From Nemertoderma westbladi (lineage: Eukaryota; Xenacoelomorpha; Nemertodermatida; Nemertodermatidae): a stretch of DNA of 64,000 nucleotides. Of the stretch, positions 49,166 to 60,665 are shown piece by piece (position 1 is the first letter of the stretch; each line of letters opens with the position of its first letter). Position numbers and translations under genes: made by a program. Below the pieces are notes generated by a model. The model made no database searches. It was not told the origin of the DNA and worked only from the letters and a program-made list of their open reading frames with translations. Location of the stretch: positions 1 through 64,000 of the forward strand of contig JAUCBJ010000358.1 of NCBI GenBank assembly GCA_032718475.1, written 5' to 3'.

Positions 49166-52100
49166 TAAACGGTTTATCTATTCTGAGAGTAAACTGCATT
49201 CGCAATGACAGATTATGTTAGTTAAGCTAAAAAATTTGTGGAAAATACACGCAGAACGTGGCCAAGGAATACATTGTAATGCTGACTGTTTATAAATAGT
49301 AGGCAAGCAGCAAGGAATACATAGAAATATCACAAGCAGAAGCAGTGCAAGGTATCCTCCATCCAATATATGGGAATGGGATGAGGTTAGATAGGTAGAT
49401 ACAATATAAATCGAGGATATTCTGATATTCATTAACATAACTTAGCAGCACGTAATATATATTTCTACGAATTGTTATGCGTTATATAATAAATATATTC
49501 TGCGAAGGATATCTATAAATGCTGTGTCTTGGACAATAGGAGTAATGATAACACGCATATAGATTGCTATATAGTATTTATTGTCTTATATATTTTTCAT
49601 GACAGGCGTGTCCCCAATAAAGTGTCGCATGAAAAATTTAATAAGAATTTCAAAAACTAGATATTATTATTCACATGTATTGTAGAGAATGTGAGGTCGC
49701 ACAAACAGAAACTATATATGATTGAACAAATTGTAAGTCTCGTTAGCATCAAGAAAAACTAAAGACAGCTTAAGCACTAGCTAAGGTATAATATGATGCA
49801 CTGGGTGTTAAAACCAATTAACAAAGACACACACTAGGTATACTCCTTACTATGCTATTTAGCAACCAGGTCTTTAAATTTCTAAGGATAAAAACTTAAC
49901 TTTGTGCAACTAAAGAGAATTTATAATAAGTTAACACGATAAAATAACTTTAAAAACTTCAAAATACTACTATATATTAATTGATGGCTGTATCGGATAG
50001 ACGAGCGTCTACTATTCTAAAACATACACGCCGTAATTGTATGATTGTCTGCATTTTAGAATAAACAGCGATTCCGTTATTATCCAGTAGTCCCGTCCCT
50101 TTAATAAGGATGGGAATACCATTTAAAAAAAGTGTAAAATAAATATTGTATTTCTGTTAATAGGTTTTTATAACAACTGGCGCATCTACGAGCTAGGTTC
50201 CCAGCATTTAGCTAAATTGAACAACTTATACAAAGCACAGAAAAACCTAAAAAAGCTTAAGCTAATGGTCGCAAAGTACAAGCCCCAAAAACTACATACA
50301 TTAAAATTATCGACAATGTATTTTTGATTGAGTTTTGTTAATTTGTTAAGTTACATTATAATATAATATTAAATCTATGAAAATAAAATCCTGTTAACTT
50401 AAAGAAACACAACAAAAAAGTTCATCACTCATATTGTGAAGCTGCCAAACCAAAACATACTAAAATACAATCAATTTTTTAGTACTAATAACAACTTTAT
50501 TATATCGTATTTTAGTAGGCCTTACGCCAAATTGAATTAGAAAGTTACAGTTTACTTTTTCACGCATTTACACGTTCTAGAATTCCACAAAGAATAAATT
50601 AAACTTACTGTATAAGTTAGTTACGGAACAAGTTACATTATGATGACAAAATGTGATATATCGTTAAATTAGTGGTACCCAAATAATAAAACAAAAAGTT
50701 AAAACTTAAATAACGTTTCAAGTTCAAAAGTATAATTATAGCTAAGTATGAAATGTAAGTATAAGTGAGTATGAAACACAGACGTGCAAAAACAGGTATT
50801 TATATATATTTTATATCAGTTATTAGATGCCAAAGGAGAAAACCACAAAAATGGATCTAAGTTAAGTACAAGCGTTGGGACCGCACTTACCAATAAAATA
50901 AAAGTAAAGGAAATACAGAAAATGTTAATAAACTAAATATTACTACTACGCTGGTTATTTAATATATATATATTTATATATTTATTATATTAATGCCACA
51001 TCTGAATATTTCAATCTCTCCCAATTTACTAAAGAACTTCACCACTAAAATAGTAGTTTAATGATTAAATTTCACGAATATTCGAAGTCAATATGTATAA
51101 GGACACATTTTCTCTGCAAATACAACATAGGGAATTTATAATTCACGAGAATGGGGGAACTCTATATGCGGTAAAATAAATATATATTTGATTGTGAAGT
51201 GAGAATTTAGGCAATAACAGTTCAAAATTAAATAAAATACGTCATTTCAACATAATAATACATCAAAACAGAAATTATATTTTCATACTCAAAATATTAT
51301 GCATAACGTTTTCTAAAACTAAAAGGTATTTAAGCACAAACAATTATTAGCGCTTTTACGAAAGGGGGGAGGGGGGGGGGGGGGGATAACATTACAATGG
51401 CCCACCACTTAAATGAAGCTGATAGATTATATTTTCTAATTTTCTAATTCGTTTAAAACAAATTTGACTTTTTTAATCTCAATACCGAAAATAATTAGCG
51501 GCAGGTCCTGATACATTATAATTGCTTTGTATAATGTTTTATAATTAATAACAAATAATCACGTTTAAATTCAGTATTTAATAAGCTCAAATCCATTGCG
51601 GCATGCAATTATTCAAACTCTATCAGAAAAGAGGGGATCTTTCATATGGGGAATACTAAATGTACAAAGCGGAATTCAAGTCCCGGGAATGTATTAAATA
51701 CAATTTCTTAATTTGCTGCAACCCCTGGCAAAGCGATAGCAATTACAAAAACAATGAAAGTTTACGCGATAATGTTTCAGTCAAACAGCTTATATACCAA
51801 TGAATACGGTTAATTAGTTTAAAAAAATCTTGGTGCGAAGCTAGTTTAGTTTCCAATGGGCAGAGAATGACTGATGCAGCAAATATAATTCAAACTCAAA
51901 TAAACAGAACACACATACACAAAACTTATACTACTTCCCACAGAAGCTACACATCTCAGTATTGTACTAATAAAACACGACATTGAATCACTTCTAATAA
52001 ATTAAAACGCAATATATAATAAAACAATTAATATAAAGACGAACAACTAGGATTTATTCGCTTTGTATTTATTGAGAACAAATTATCGCCTAAAGGTGCA

Positions 52101-52210
52101 AAAAACACTAAAACTGTATTTGGCGAGACGCGCCACGCGTTGTAACTGCCACCCCATTACGCTTGTCTCGCCTCCTATATGTTCGATCTATCACCAATGC
52201 AATTACGGAT
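49166..52210. other. AT-rich 3-kb gene-poor region downstream of the ATPase gene
   Basis: No convincing gene. A G run lies at about 51364-51385 (AGGGGGGAGGGG...). Reverse-strand AATAAA signals at 52073-52068 and 52058-52053 probably end the Na+/K+-ATPase transcript, giving a 3'UTR of about 160 nt. The remainder may be long 3'UTR or intergenic. Confidence 0.45.
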
Positions 52211-53761
52211 CTAGTAATAAGTTTCTTCTTCTACGAAACCACCGGGGTACTTCCTTAGCAGATAACGCCTCCCCTCGTCGTAGATCCAAATAACTATCAT
52301 GAATGGCATCGCCGGCAGCCACCACTCCGCGTTCAGGGGGTACATACGCAAACCTTTATCGAGCCCGGGGGTGTAACTCATGATCGCCGCGAGCGAGGTC
52401 TCAAAGAGGATACCCAGAAGGAGGATCTTGTTGGAGAAGAGGCCTTGCGTGTAGAGGGAGTTGCGTCGCGTCTTGCAGATGATAACGTCGGCCCATTGCA
52501 CGATCACGATGGATACAAAGAACGCCGTGTGACAGGTGTACTCGAGGATCTTACGCTGGCTGTAGGCCCACTCCTGCCCGAAGGAATCTACCACGGAATC
52601 GTTGTAAGTGTCGTCCCACTCCTTCCGGAGGCCCACGATTCTCCCTGGAAAGAACCCGTTCGACGATAAGATGACGATGTAGGTAAAGAATCCAGCGCTC
52701 GCTTGCATCATCCCGATCTGGCCGTAGGAGACGGAGATGAGGCGTTGGTTGACGAGCTTGTCGTACAGGGGGTCGCGCGGCATTCGCTTCATGATGTCGC
52801 TCTCGGCGGGTTCGTATGCGAGAGAGATGGCGGGGAAGAGATCGGTACCGAGATCGATACACAGGATGGTGACGGTGCCCAACGGTAACGGAATGTCGAT
52901 CAGCATGAACATGAGGAAGGGAGCGATCTCGGGGATGTTGGAGGTGAGCGTGTACGCGATGGATTTCTTTAAGTTGTCGAATATTAAACGACCTTCTTCC
53001 ACACCGGTGACGATAGAAGCGAAATTGTCGTCAAGAAGGATCATGTCGGCTGCTTGTTTGGAAACATCGCTCCCCGCGATCCCCATAGCAACCCCGATAT
53101 CGGCTTTCTTCAGCGCCGGGGAGTCGTTCACTCCATCCCCGGTGACGGCTACGATCATCCCCTGGCGTTGGCAACCTTCCACGATGATGAGCTTCTGTTG
53201 GGGCGAGGTCCGAGCGAACACGATCTCCCGATGGTAGTGGATGATCTCGTCCATCCCCTCGTCCGTCACGGAGAGCAGCTCGGAGCCGTGGATAACGATC
53301 GCTTGCGCGTCACGCGGGTTCACCTCGTCGATACGACAACCCAAACGGATCGCGATGTCCTCGACGGTCTCCATTCCGTCGGAAATAATTCCGACGCTCT
53401 TGGCGATGGCCTTCGCCGTGATGGGGTGATCGCCGGTGACCATAATGACCTTAATGCCGGCGCTGCGGCACTTGTTTACAGCATCAGGGACAGCAGCTCG
53501 CGGCGGGTCAATCATCGACATCAACCCGGTGAAGCAGAGGTTGTCCAGCGGGAAGTTAGGATCGTCCGAGTTGAAATCGAACCCCCTGGGGAACTCATCG
53601 GCCGGGAGGAACATCTGACAGAAGCCGAGAACCCGTTCCCCCATCCCGCCCAACTCCATATAAGCGGCGTTGAATTGTTCCTTGTAGGAATCATCTAGCG
53701 GGAGAATCTTGCCGTCTATCAGTATTGTGCTGCACCGATCGAGGATTCTCTCTGGGGCTCC
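52211..53761 (-). CDS. ATP1A: Na+/K+-ATPase alpha, coding exon 2
   Basis: 516 codons plus TAG, starting [18 protein letters not shown] after CTCTAG. It covers the rest of the nucleotide domain, the hinge and M5-M10. High GC and strong codon bias compared with the flanks, as expected for a highly expressed gene. Confidence 0.95.
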   Translation of the reverse strand, partial: GAPERILDRCSTILIDGKILPLDDSYKEQFNAAYMELGGMGERVLGFCQMFLPADEFPRGFDFNSDDPNFPLDNLCFTGLMSMIDPPRAAVPDAVNKCRSAGIKVIMVTGDHPITAKAIAKSVGIISDGMETVEDIAIRLGCRIDEVNPRDAQAIVIHGSELLSVTDEGMDEIIHYHREIVFARTSPQQKLIIVEGCQRQGMIVAVTGDGVNDSPALKKADIGVAMGIAGSDVSKQAADMILLDDNFASIVTGVEEGRLIFDNLKKSIAYTLTSNIPEIAPFLMFMLIDIPLPLGTVTILCIDLGTDLFPAISLAYEPAESDIMKRMPRDPLYDKLVNQRLISVSYGQIGMMQASAGFFTYIVILSSNGFFPGRIVGLRKEWDDTYNDSVVDSFGQEWAYSQRKILEYTCHTAFFVSIVIVQWADVIICKTRRNSLYTQGLFSNKILLLGILFETSLAAIMSYTPGLDKGLRMYPLNAEWWLPAMPFMIVIWIYDEGRRYLLRKYPGGFVEEETYY

Positions 53762-55724
53762 CTAGAGTACAAGAGATACGTGTGGCTGCGGTCTGGATGC
53801 GGCCATTAATTATACCGGTACAATCTACCAACAAACAATAGAACACAAACGACATTGAGTGAGGCGGTATATTATTGTTCAACATTAAATATAAAATATC
53901 CTCAATAAAAAGTCGGTATTTTGACTACAAAAACATAATTAAATTAAATCTATTCAATAGGCCTACAATATTCCGAATTACATCGATGTACCGTAATTAC
54001 CTTCATTAGAATAACGCAAAAACAAAAAATCTACTGTTTAGTAGAAACTGACAAAAATATAACGCGTATAAACACAACATTCAAATAAACAACCGAATCT
54101 AACAAACAAACATTAGGATAAACAATAAACGGTAGGCATATACCCGGATATCTACAGCACATGTTATAATAATAATAGTATAACTTACCTTCATCACAAG
54201 TAAATGCCTGTTCTCATTAGGGTCGTCGATCTCGTGAATAGAAACCTGATACTTATTGGAGGAATTAAAGGGAATCTCGGCGACCTTTACGTTGGCCTGT
54301 CTCATCGCCATTACCGAACCCATCGACAACTCGACGCACTTGAGCAAGGCGGACTCGGAAGCGTCGCCGGTGGTCTCGCGTTTCAGAACCGGGAGGTTGT
54401 CCTGCCCGGGACGGAACTCGGCGCGGTTGCACAACGCCGCGATCCGGGACAGGGCCACCCATCCGGACGCCGTCTTGTCGTAGCCGGCCCCGCTCTGGTC
54501 CTCGGTGGTGTCCGCCTCGATGACCCGCAGGTCGTACCACATGTGGGCCACCGTCATCCGATTCTGCGTCAAGGTCCCCGTCTTATCGGAGCAGATCGTA
54601 GAGGTGCTGCCCAACGTCTCAACGGCTTCCAGATTCTTCACCAAACAATTCTTGGAGGCCATCCGCTTAGCGGTGAGTGTCAGACAGACGGTAACGGTGG
54701 CTAGGAGACCTTCAGGTACGTTGGCCACGATGATACCGATGAGAAAGACAACGGCCTCGATTAGCGTGTACTGCCGTACGAGGGCGAGAATGAAGAAGGT
54801 GACCCCGAGGAACACTGCGACGCCGGTGATGATGTGAATGAAGTGAGCGATCTCGCGGGCGATGGGAGTGGTGCCGACGCTGAGCCCGGAAGCGAGGTTG
54901 GCGATACGGCCCATCACGGTGCGATCCCCGATGTTGATTACGATGCCGCGACCGGTGCCCTCCACGCAGTTGGTCGAGAAGAACGCGAGGTTCTTGGTCT
55001 CCAAGGGGTTCTGGTTGGTCAACTCGGGGCCTCGGGACTGCGCCTCCGACTCGCCGGTGAGCGACGAGTTGTCCACTTTCATCTGACGCGCCTCGACTAT
55101 CCGCACGTCCGCGGGGATCCGGTCGCCGAACTTGAACTCGACGAGGTCGCCCACGCAGAGATTCCGCGCGAGCATACTCAACTTCTGACCCTCCCGGATG
55201 CACAAGGCCTCCTGCGGGACCATGGACTTGAAGGAATCCATGATCCGCGCCGATTTGGCCTCCTGGAAATACGCGAAACATCCGGTGATGATGACGACAA
55301 CAGCGAGAACGATCCCGAGGTAGAGATTGTCCTCGTTGGGGTCGTCGCTTTTATTGATGATCTCGATGCTGTAGGCGAGGAAGCAGAGGATGGAACCGAT
55401 CCACAGTAAGGTAGAGAACCCACCGAACAACTGCTTGCAGAACTTAACCCACTCTGGTGTGGTTTTGGGGGGAGTTAATTCGTTAGGACCGTCTCGTTCG
55501 AAGTTTTCTTGCGCTTTTGCGACGGATAAACCTGTGGTTGCATTCGTTTCGAACTTGGCGCAAACCTCCTCGATGCTCATCTTGTGTTCCTCCACAACCA
55601 TCTCTTTCTTCAACTCCGCCAAATCCATCTTTTTTTGCTTCTTCTTGCTGATCTTCCCCTTCGATGGGGAGACATTGTCAGCATTCGCGGCATCTTCCAC
55701 ACTATAAGCGTTTGTCTTACTCAT
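52211..55724 (-). CDS. ATP1A: Na+/K+-transporting ATPase alpha subunit, two coding exons
   Basis: Joining exons 55724-54189 and 53761-52211 gives 1028 residues (human alpha-1: 1023). The P-type pump exports three Na+ and imports two K+ per ATP at the plasma membrane. Features: a Lys-rich N-terminus, M1-M2 around residue 95-130, LTGESEAQ (actuator TGES), PEGL in M4, phosphorylation site DKTGTLTQN (about residue 375), KGAPER in the nucleotide domain, TGD and [17 protein letters not shown]5 with IPEIAPF, M6 IDLGTD, and the C-terminal ETYY that tunes site III. Two oddities: the position of Gln111 in mammals (after AYSI) is Glu, and the usual IPEIT is IPEIA. The intron (54188-53762) is GT-AG, phase 0. 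An acceptor TTTTCCTAG sits one base before the ATG, so a 5'UTR intron or trans-splice is likely. Confidence 0.97.
54189..55724 (-). CDS. ATP1A: Na+/K+-ATPase alpha, coding exon 1
   Basis: 512 codons from ATG ([16 protein letters not shown]) to ...HLLVMK, with donor GTAAGT. It covers the N-terminus, M1-M4, actuator domain and half of the nucleotide-binding domain. The frame stays open upstream of the ATG into MPYLMVCW..., but this lies beyond a strong acceptor and is not conserved. Confidence 0.95.
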
Positions 55725-56374
55725 CCTAGGAAAAGATATTATAAATACAATAAATACCGGAATATAATTACCATACCAGCATACCATCAAGTATGGCAAG
55801 AGTATTAATTGTTGTTGCCAAATTGATTCATCATTTGTTTAGGCCTAAAAAATGTTAAAAAATATATAATAATTAAAATGTGATATATGATGTCCATGTC
55901 CATGAAAAATAAGGAATTGATATAAACAAAACAAATTATATATATACCGTAACGCAATACCGCGGTATATAAACGCTGTCCGCCCAGGCGGTTCAACAAC
56001 AATAACTATTTATTTTACAAAAAGAAGGTAAAATTTTTTTGTCCGACTTAATAATTCGCATTTTCGAGGAATAATTAAAGCAAATGCTTTTAATGCTTTC
56101 AATGCCTTTACTATTTCGAGGACATGCGGATAATAAAGAAGATAAAAAATACTTTCATTTTGTAAAAGATGTAGTTTTCTTAAAAATATTCCCTTTTCAA
56201 TTAGAAGTTTAACGTAGACCTAACAAAGTTATCGCAAATTTGATGACTATTCACCATTGGTAATTTAATAATACTAGCTATACGGTATTTCATTCCGCAC
56301 TTTACATTGATAGGAATAGGTCTGGCAGCGTTATAGTGAACTGTAGGTTATCATACTGATGTGACATATTGCCC
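55725..56374. other. Region upstream of the ATPase gene
   Basis: AT-rich. It includes the presumed 5'UTR intron 3' end and promoter of the ATPase gene. No other feature recognised. Confidence 0.45.
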
Positions 56375-56537
56375 GCGTGTCGTACTGTATGTACAAGGGC
56401 AATATACCATACGTGTCGTACTGTACAAGGGCAATATACCATACGTGTCGTACTGATGTACAAGGGCAATATACCATACGTGTCGTACTGATGTACAAGG
56501 GCAATATACCATACGTGTCGTACTGTACAAGGGCAAT
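56375..56537. repeat. Tandem repeat GTGTCGTACTG..GTACAAGGGCAATATACCATAC
   Basis: Five units of about 30-35 bp, differing by presence of AT or TATG between CTG and TACAAGGGCAATA. Confidence 0.85.
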
Positions 56538-56661
56538 AATTCGTGAATGGTATAAGATATTGTAATAAATGTACTGCCATTGGCCCGGAATTAGGTATTG
56601 AAACCTATTATGTATTGAAACCTAATAACTGTCTAAAGATTTATTCATTTTCATTTATCAC

Positions 56662-58402
56662 TAGGGATGTCCCGGAATTCCGTTCCGGCCGGAATTCCGG
56701 CGGTTTTTGCCCGATTCCGGTTCCGGCCGGAATTGCCGGAATGGGGTCAATTCCGGCCGGAATTTTACCGGAATTACCAGTTTCCTAAGTAGTTTGATAG
56801 TTGCCAATTAGTTTGTTAAATTATTATCAAAATTTATATATTTTTTTAACATATACTTCCAACTAGTGTTTAAGATGCTGTACTTGTCAACACTTGTAAA
56901 AAAAAAGTAAAGAAGTAAAGTTTCTTCGGCCGTTAGCTTAGAGCTACCATTTAAGGATGCAAGGCGGAGGGAGATAGAGATACCCCATTCTAGCCACTTC
57001 AAATCATTCGTACCGAAAAAAAAAACTGCCGTAGCCCATGCGAGGTTCGAACCCACAACCTCCAGAGAGACGGGAATTCAATGCAACCACTACACCAAGG
57101 TGGAACCTAATGAACCTGTAACGAGGGACAATTTACTGCCACCCCCTTTTTTTTAAGTCAATTTAGTCTTGATGGGTATGCACCACATTTCCAAAAAATT
57201 GTCACCTGACAACTGTTTTTAGAACGTCAAAATTACACCTCCCTTGCTCCACTGGTAACACATAAGTCAAAAGCCATTTGTTAAAAAATATAAGATGAGT
57301 CACACATTTACAAAATATTTCTATACCCAAAGGTATCAATCCAGGCTTTCAGCATGCCATTAAGTTATGAGTCGTTTGTCAAAAAAAGATGTAACATGGG
57401 ACATAATCACTTTCGCTCATAAGTCGTTACTTACGATTTACCAGTAGAGTGGAGACGAACCCATTGAAACGAACGTGTTGGTGTTCCATAATATATTTCG
57501 ACTTACGACATATGACTTACCAGTGAAGCATGGGCCTTAAAGAGTGGTTTAACAATTTGCTTATAATATAATGTATTTTAGATTGATTTACATTATTTTA
57601 CTTTGCTATAATTATTAAATAATATGATAATATTAATATTGGTATTGTCCAACTCCAACACAACATAGGATTACCCCTAAAGCTTTGCAGCTTATTTCCA
57701 AGGGGGTCCTTCATGTAACTTGGTTACAAATACAATATTACACTTACACAAATACACTAGGCTATCCTAAATCTAATATAAAATGTTATTACACTAGGTA
57801 CAGGTCCTGCGTCTTTAGTTCCTGCAAGTGTGGTCGTTGGCGACGTTGAGTCATGCGTCAATATTCCCTGCGTCGTAGGTGCTGCATATAATAGAGTATG
57901 TTTATTTATATTTACAGCAAAGCTATTTCTTACCAGAAATCTATTTATTCCCAGCAAAATTAAACTGTAAGATGTACTATTAACTCTCGTTTATTATTCT
58001 GATTCGAATAACTTGGCTCCTTTCCATAAACGACACCAGGATATTGCACTAAACAAACGACCCAAAGTCGCGAAACCAGGAAACCCAAAACCTCTGGTCA
58101 ACGTAGGTTTTTAGGTATGAGCCTAAAAACCTAACTTTTGGCCAACGATATAGGTTTTTAAAAAAACAATGATATTGAATTCCCTGTCGTATAAGGCCGA
58201 AGTACCCCCCCTCCCGTCCTCATAATGGGCCGTAATGTGCCAAAATTCATTTATTTCACAAAAAAAATATAAGGTTTCATGGGTCATTTAGTGTATTTCA
58301 CTAATTTATACAAAATTCCGGTTCCGGCCGGAATATTCCGGCATGTTGAATTCCGGTTCCGGTTCCGGCCGGAATCCAAATATCGATTCCGGGACATCCC
58401 TA
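56662..58402. mobile_element. Non-autonomous hAT element, 1741 bp, 8-bp target duplication
   Basis: Perfect target duplications TTTATCAC at 56654-56661 and 58403-58410 flank inverted ends TAGGGATGTCCCGGAAT and ATTCCGGGACATCCCTA. Both subterminal regions (about 100 bp) are packed with the palindrome TTCCGGCCGGAA and its parts. An 8-bp duplication with TAGGGATGTCC-type ends is hAT-like. No transposase frame is present, so it must be mobilised in trans. A tRNA-like SINE is nested at about 56890-57107. Confidence 0.9.
56890..57107 (-). mobile_element. tRNA-derived SINE nested in the hAT element
   Basis: Minus-strand head at 57107-57034: A box TGGTGTAGTGGTTG, an anticodon-like loop, B box GGTTCGAACCT with a matching T stem (GTGGG/CTCGC). 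A T-rich spacer follows, then a body (GATTTGAAGTGGCTAGAATG, CTCCCTCCGCCTTGCATCC, CTAAGCTAACGGCCG) and a T-rich tail. Acceptor pairing is poor and there is a body, so it is a SINE rather than a tRNA gene. Confidence 0.6.
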
Positions 58403-58410
58403 TTTATCAC

Positions 58411-59380
58411 CATTCACAAGCATATCAAAATCCCCCCTTTTGGTGATAACTAACAACTTGTAATTCTAGTAGAACGCATATTGAATTGATATATTAGGTA
58501 AAATCGATCCGCAATACATCCTCCAAAATAAGTGTGGCGTGATTAGCGTGTCTACATATTGCACAAAATATATGCTTTATGTGAACTGAACATGTATTTT
58601 ATATCAAGGTAGTAGGTTTTTTAAGCTGAGCTGACTGATCTGATATATCCTTTTTGTTTAGTAAGTAACTGATAAAAAATATATAACCACACCACTCCTG
58701 CTTTGAAGGTGTTTGTGTCTTTGTTTACCAGACCAGTACCACCACTAACTAAATGATTGTGATTCGAATTAACCTAATATGAATGCAAGACACTAAGATA
58801 AGATAGTATTAGTAAAAGTTTGTTTTGTGCTCTAAGTGCAAGTTAAGTGCTTTGTGAGTCGAAGTGCATTATGTAGATTGTCGACTAGCAGACTAGTACC
58901 GGTACTTAACAATTATGGTGTAGTATCGTAGTATTTATTCATCGCTTTATAACATGGGTCAAAATCCTTACTTAATCATTATCAATAATATAATATGTGT
59001 GTGTAGTTTTAATTCATTACTTGATAGCATGTCGAACTACTTGCTTAATGATTATCAATAATATACAGATATTTATTTACACATATATATTACTGTTTCG
59101 ATTTGAAAATATGAATTTTTAGATAAATTTTCAACTTTTTCATCACAAGTCAAAATAATAATCGCTTAGAGTCGGGTTAAACTTCAAATGAGAATGATAT
59201 TAATATATTCTTGTAATATGAATATGCATATATATATATATATAATGCAACTGCAATGCAGCATGCCGAAAAAGATATGAAACACATCTCCTTATTCTCT
59301 GCATCACTGTATTATTACATTACACGATTTCGTATTTTCAATAAAACTATTACTAACTTGAATAATGAAAGAATCGACAC
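58411..59380. other. Intergenic DNA, nothing recognised
   Basis: AT-rich. A short phrase at 59252-59270 (CAACTGCAATGCAGCATGCC) resembles the LINE remnant near 24990, suggesting a tiny fragment. No gene seen. Confidence 0.4.
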
Positions 59381-59509
59381 TTAGGAAACTTTGCCAAGAA
59401 GTATTATTGGAATTGCACAAAGGAGAATCACCAGACAGCCAGATGCCACAATCCAGTGGAATTGGTGTCCTGCGTGGACCGACCCAATGAATAAGGAAAT
59501 AAATATCAA
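59381..59509 (-). CDS. Possible last exon of a small membrane protein
   Basis: After TTTTATTTTTCAG the minus strand reads 42 codons then TAA: LIFISLFIGSV, HAGHQFHWIVASG, then a strongly hydrophobic CLVILLCAIPIILLG and KVS. This looks like two transmembrane helices with a short C-tail. No partner exon with matching phase was found upstream; a splice-flanked segment at about 60390-60435 gives a stop when joined directly. The family is not recognised, and chance hydrophobicity of AT-rich DNA is a real alternative. Confidence 0.22.
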   Translation of the reverse strand: MIFISLFIGSVHAGHQFHWIVASGCLVILLCAIPIILLGKVS

Positions 59510-60665
59510 CTGAAAAATAAAATGTATGTGAGTGTAGCGGGTGGCACTCGAGAAGGAGTAGCGGTACAGTAATTAGGATCGAGTGTAGGTAGGTATAGGT
59601 AGGATGGCAGATAGGTAAGGTAAGGTATCGTACTGTAGTAGGAGTGGAGTAGGCTATAAACTAATATTTAATGAATTTATAGCTATATAGGTACCGTAAG
59701 CGGTAGCCCTAATATAAACATGACTTTGGTTAATTTAACGATATTTTTGATTATATTAGAATGTAGCAGCTGAATAAATGATAAATTCGCCAATGACGAC
59801 GGACACACGGACAGGAATACAGTCGGTGCATTTTTTATTCGACCAAGTGGCTTGGAAATATCTGGGAAGAAGCCTTAATTTAGTGTACCGGTAGGTATTG
59901 TTATTGGAAACTGCAGTACATGTACTGTCAAAATTTGTTGATTCAATTAGTCAATCCCATAGCATTCTTGTTTATCCAAATTCCTGTCTTTTCTTTCAAA
60001 CTATATTACATTATTGACTTGCATGGCATACTTTTTCAAGTAAATTTAACATATAGGAATACTAGGCCTATACAATCTCACTATTTACAGATTTGGCAGG
60101 ATTTAGAGAATCACTGTAAATTCTTTGTGGATCCTTTATATATACGCTACTGATACTGGTACCGGTACTTGACATGTTTTTGATACGCTTATTCCTATAA
60201 AAAAGTTTAAAACGTAAAATAAAATTATGAATACCGGTAACTTAGTCTTGGTTATTCACACAATAGTAGAGAAGGAAAAATGATGTAAGCTACCGGCAGA
60301 TCGGTACCGGTATTTCAGTACCAGTATTTACAATTTACTGATTGATTATATATGTAGGCGATATACTTGCTATAGAGGTAGACTGAAAATAACTTACCTA
60401 ATTGTCATTTAGGAGGAATCAGGCACCCAGGAGACTATGTCTGTATGTAAACTGTTAATTAATCATAAGATCGAATATATAATTCTATAATTCCATTTAT
60501 CAGTTTATTGCTCTACCAGTTGCTACGAGTTTTTGTACCGTTTCTTCACAGTTTTGGTAGTTAAAGTAGGCAGCAAGGTCTAATAATTATCAGATCATAG
60601 GCTATCAAATCAGTTAATGACAAATATATGTATAAGACAGTAGAAGGGGCGTATATATACACATA
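59510..60665. other. Intergenic or intronic DNA, nothing firm
   Basis: AT-rich with GGTACCGGTA words. A donor-like TTAG|GTAAGTTA at about 60392 is the only splice-like signal noted. No gene is supported. Confidence 0.4.

Noticed and set aside
54712-55409. Long frames antisense or shifted to the ATPase exons (up to 191 codons)
   Set aside because: GC-rich codon bias of the true gene leaves shadow frames open; they show no independent signal.
57034-57107. tRNA-like sequence inside the hAT element
   Set aside because: Poor acceptor pairing and an attached SINE-like body; not a functional tRNA gene.
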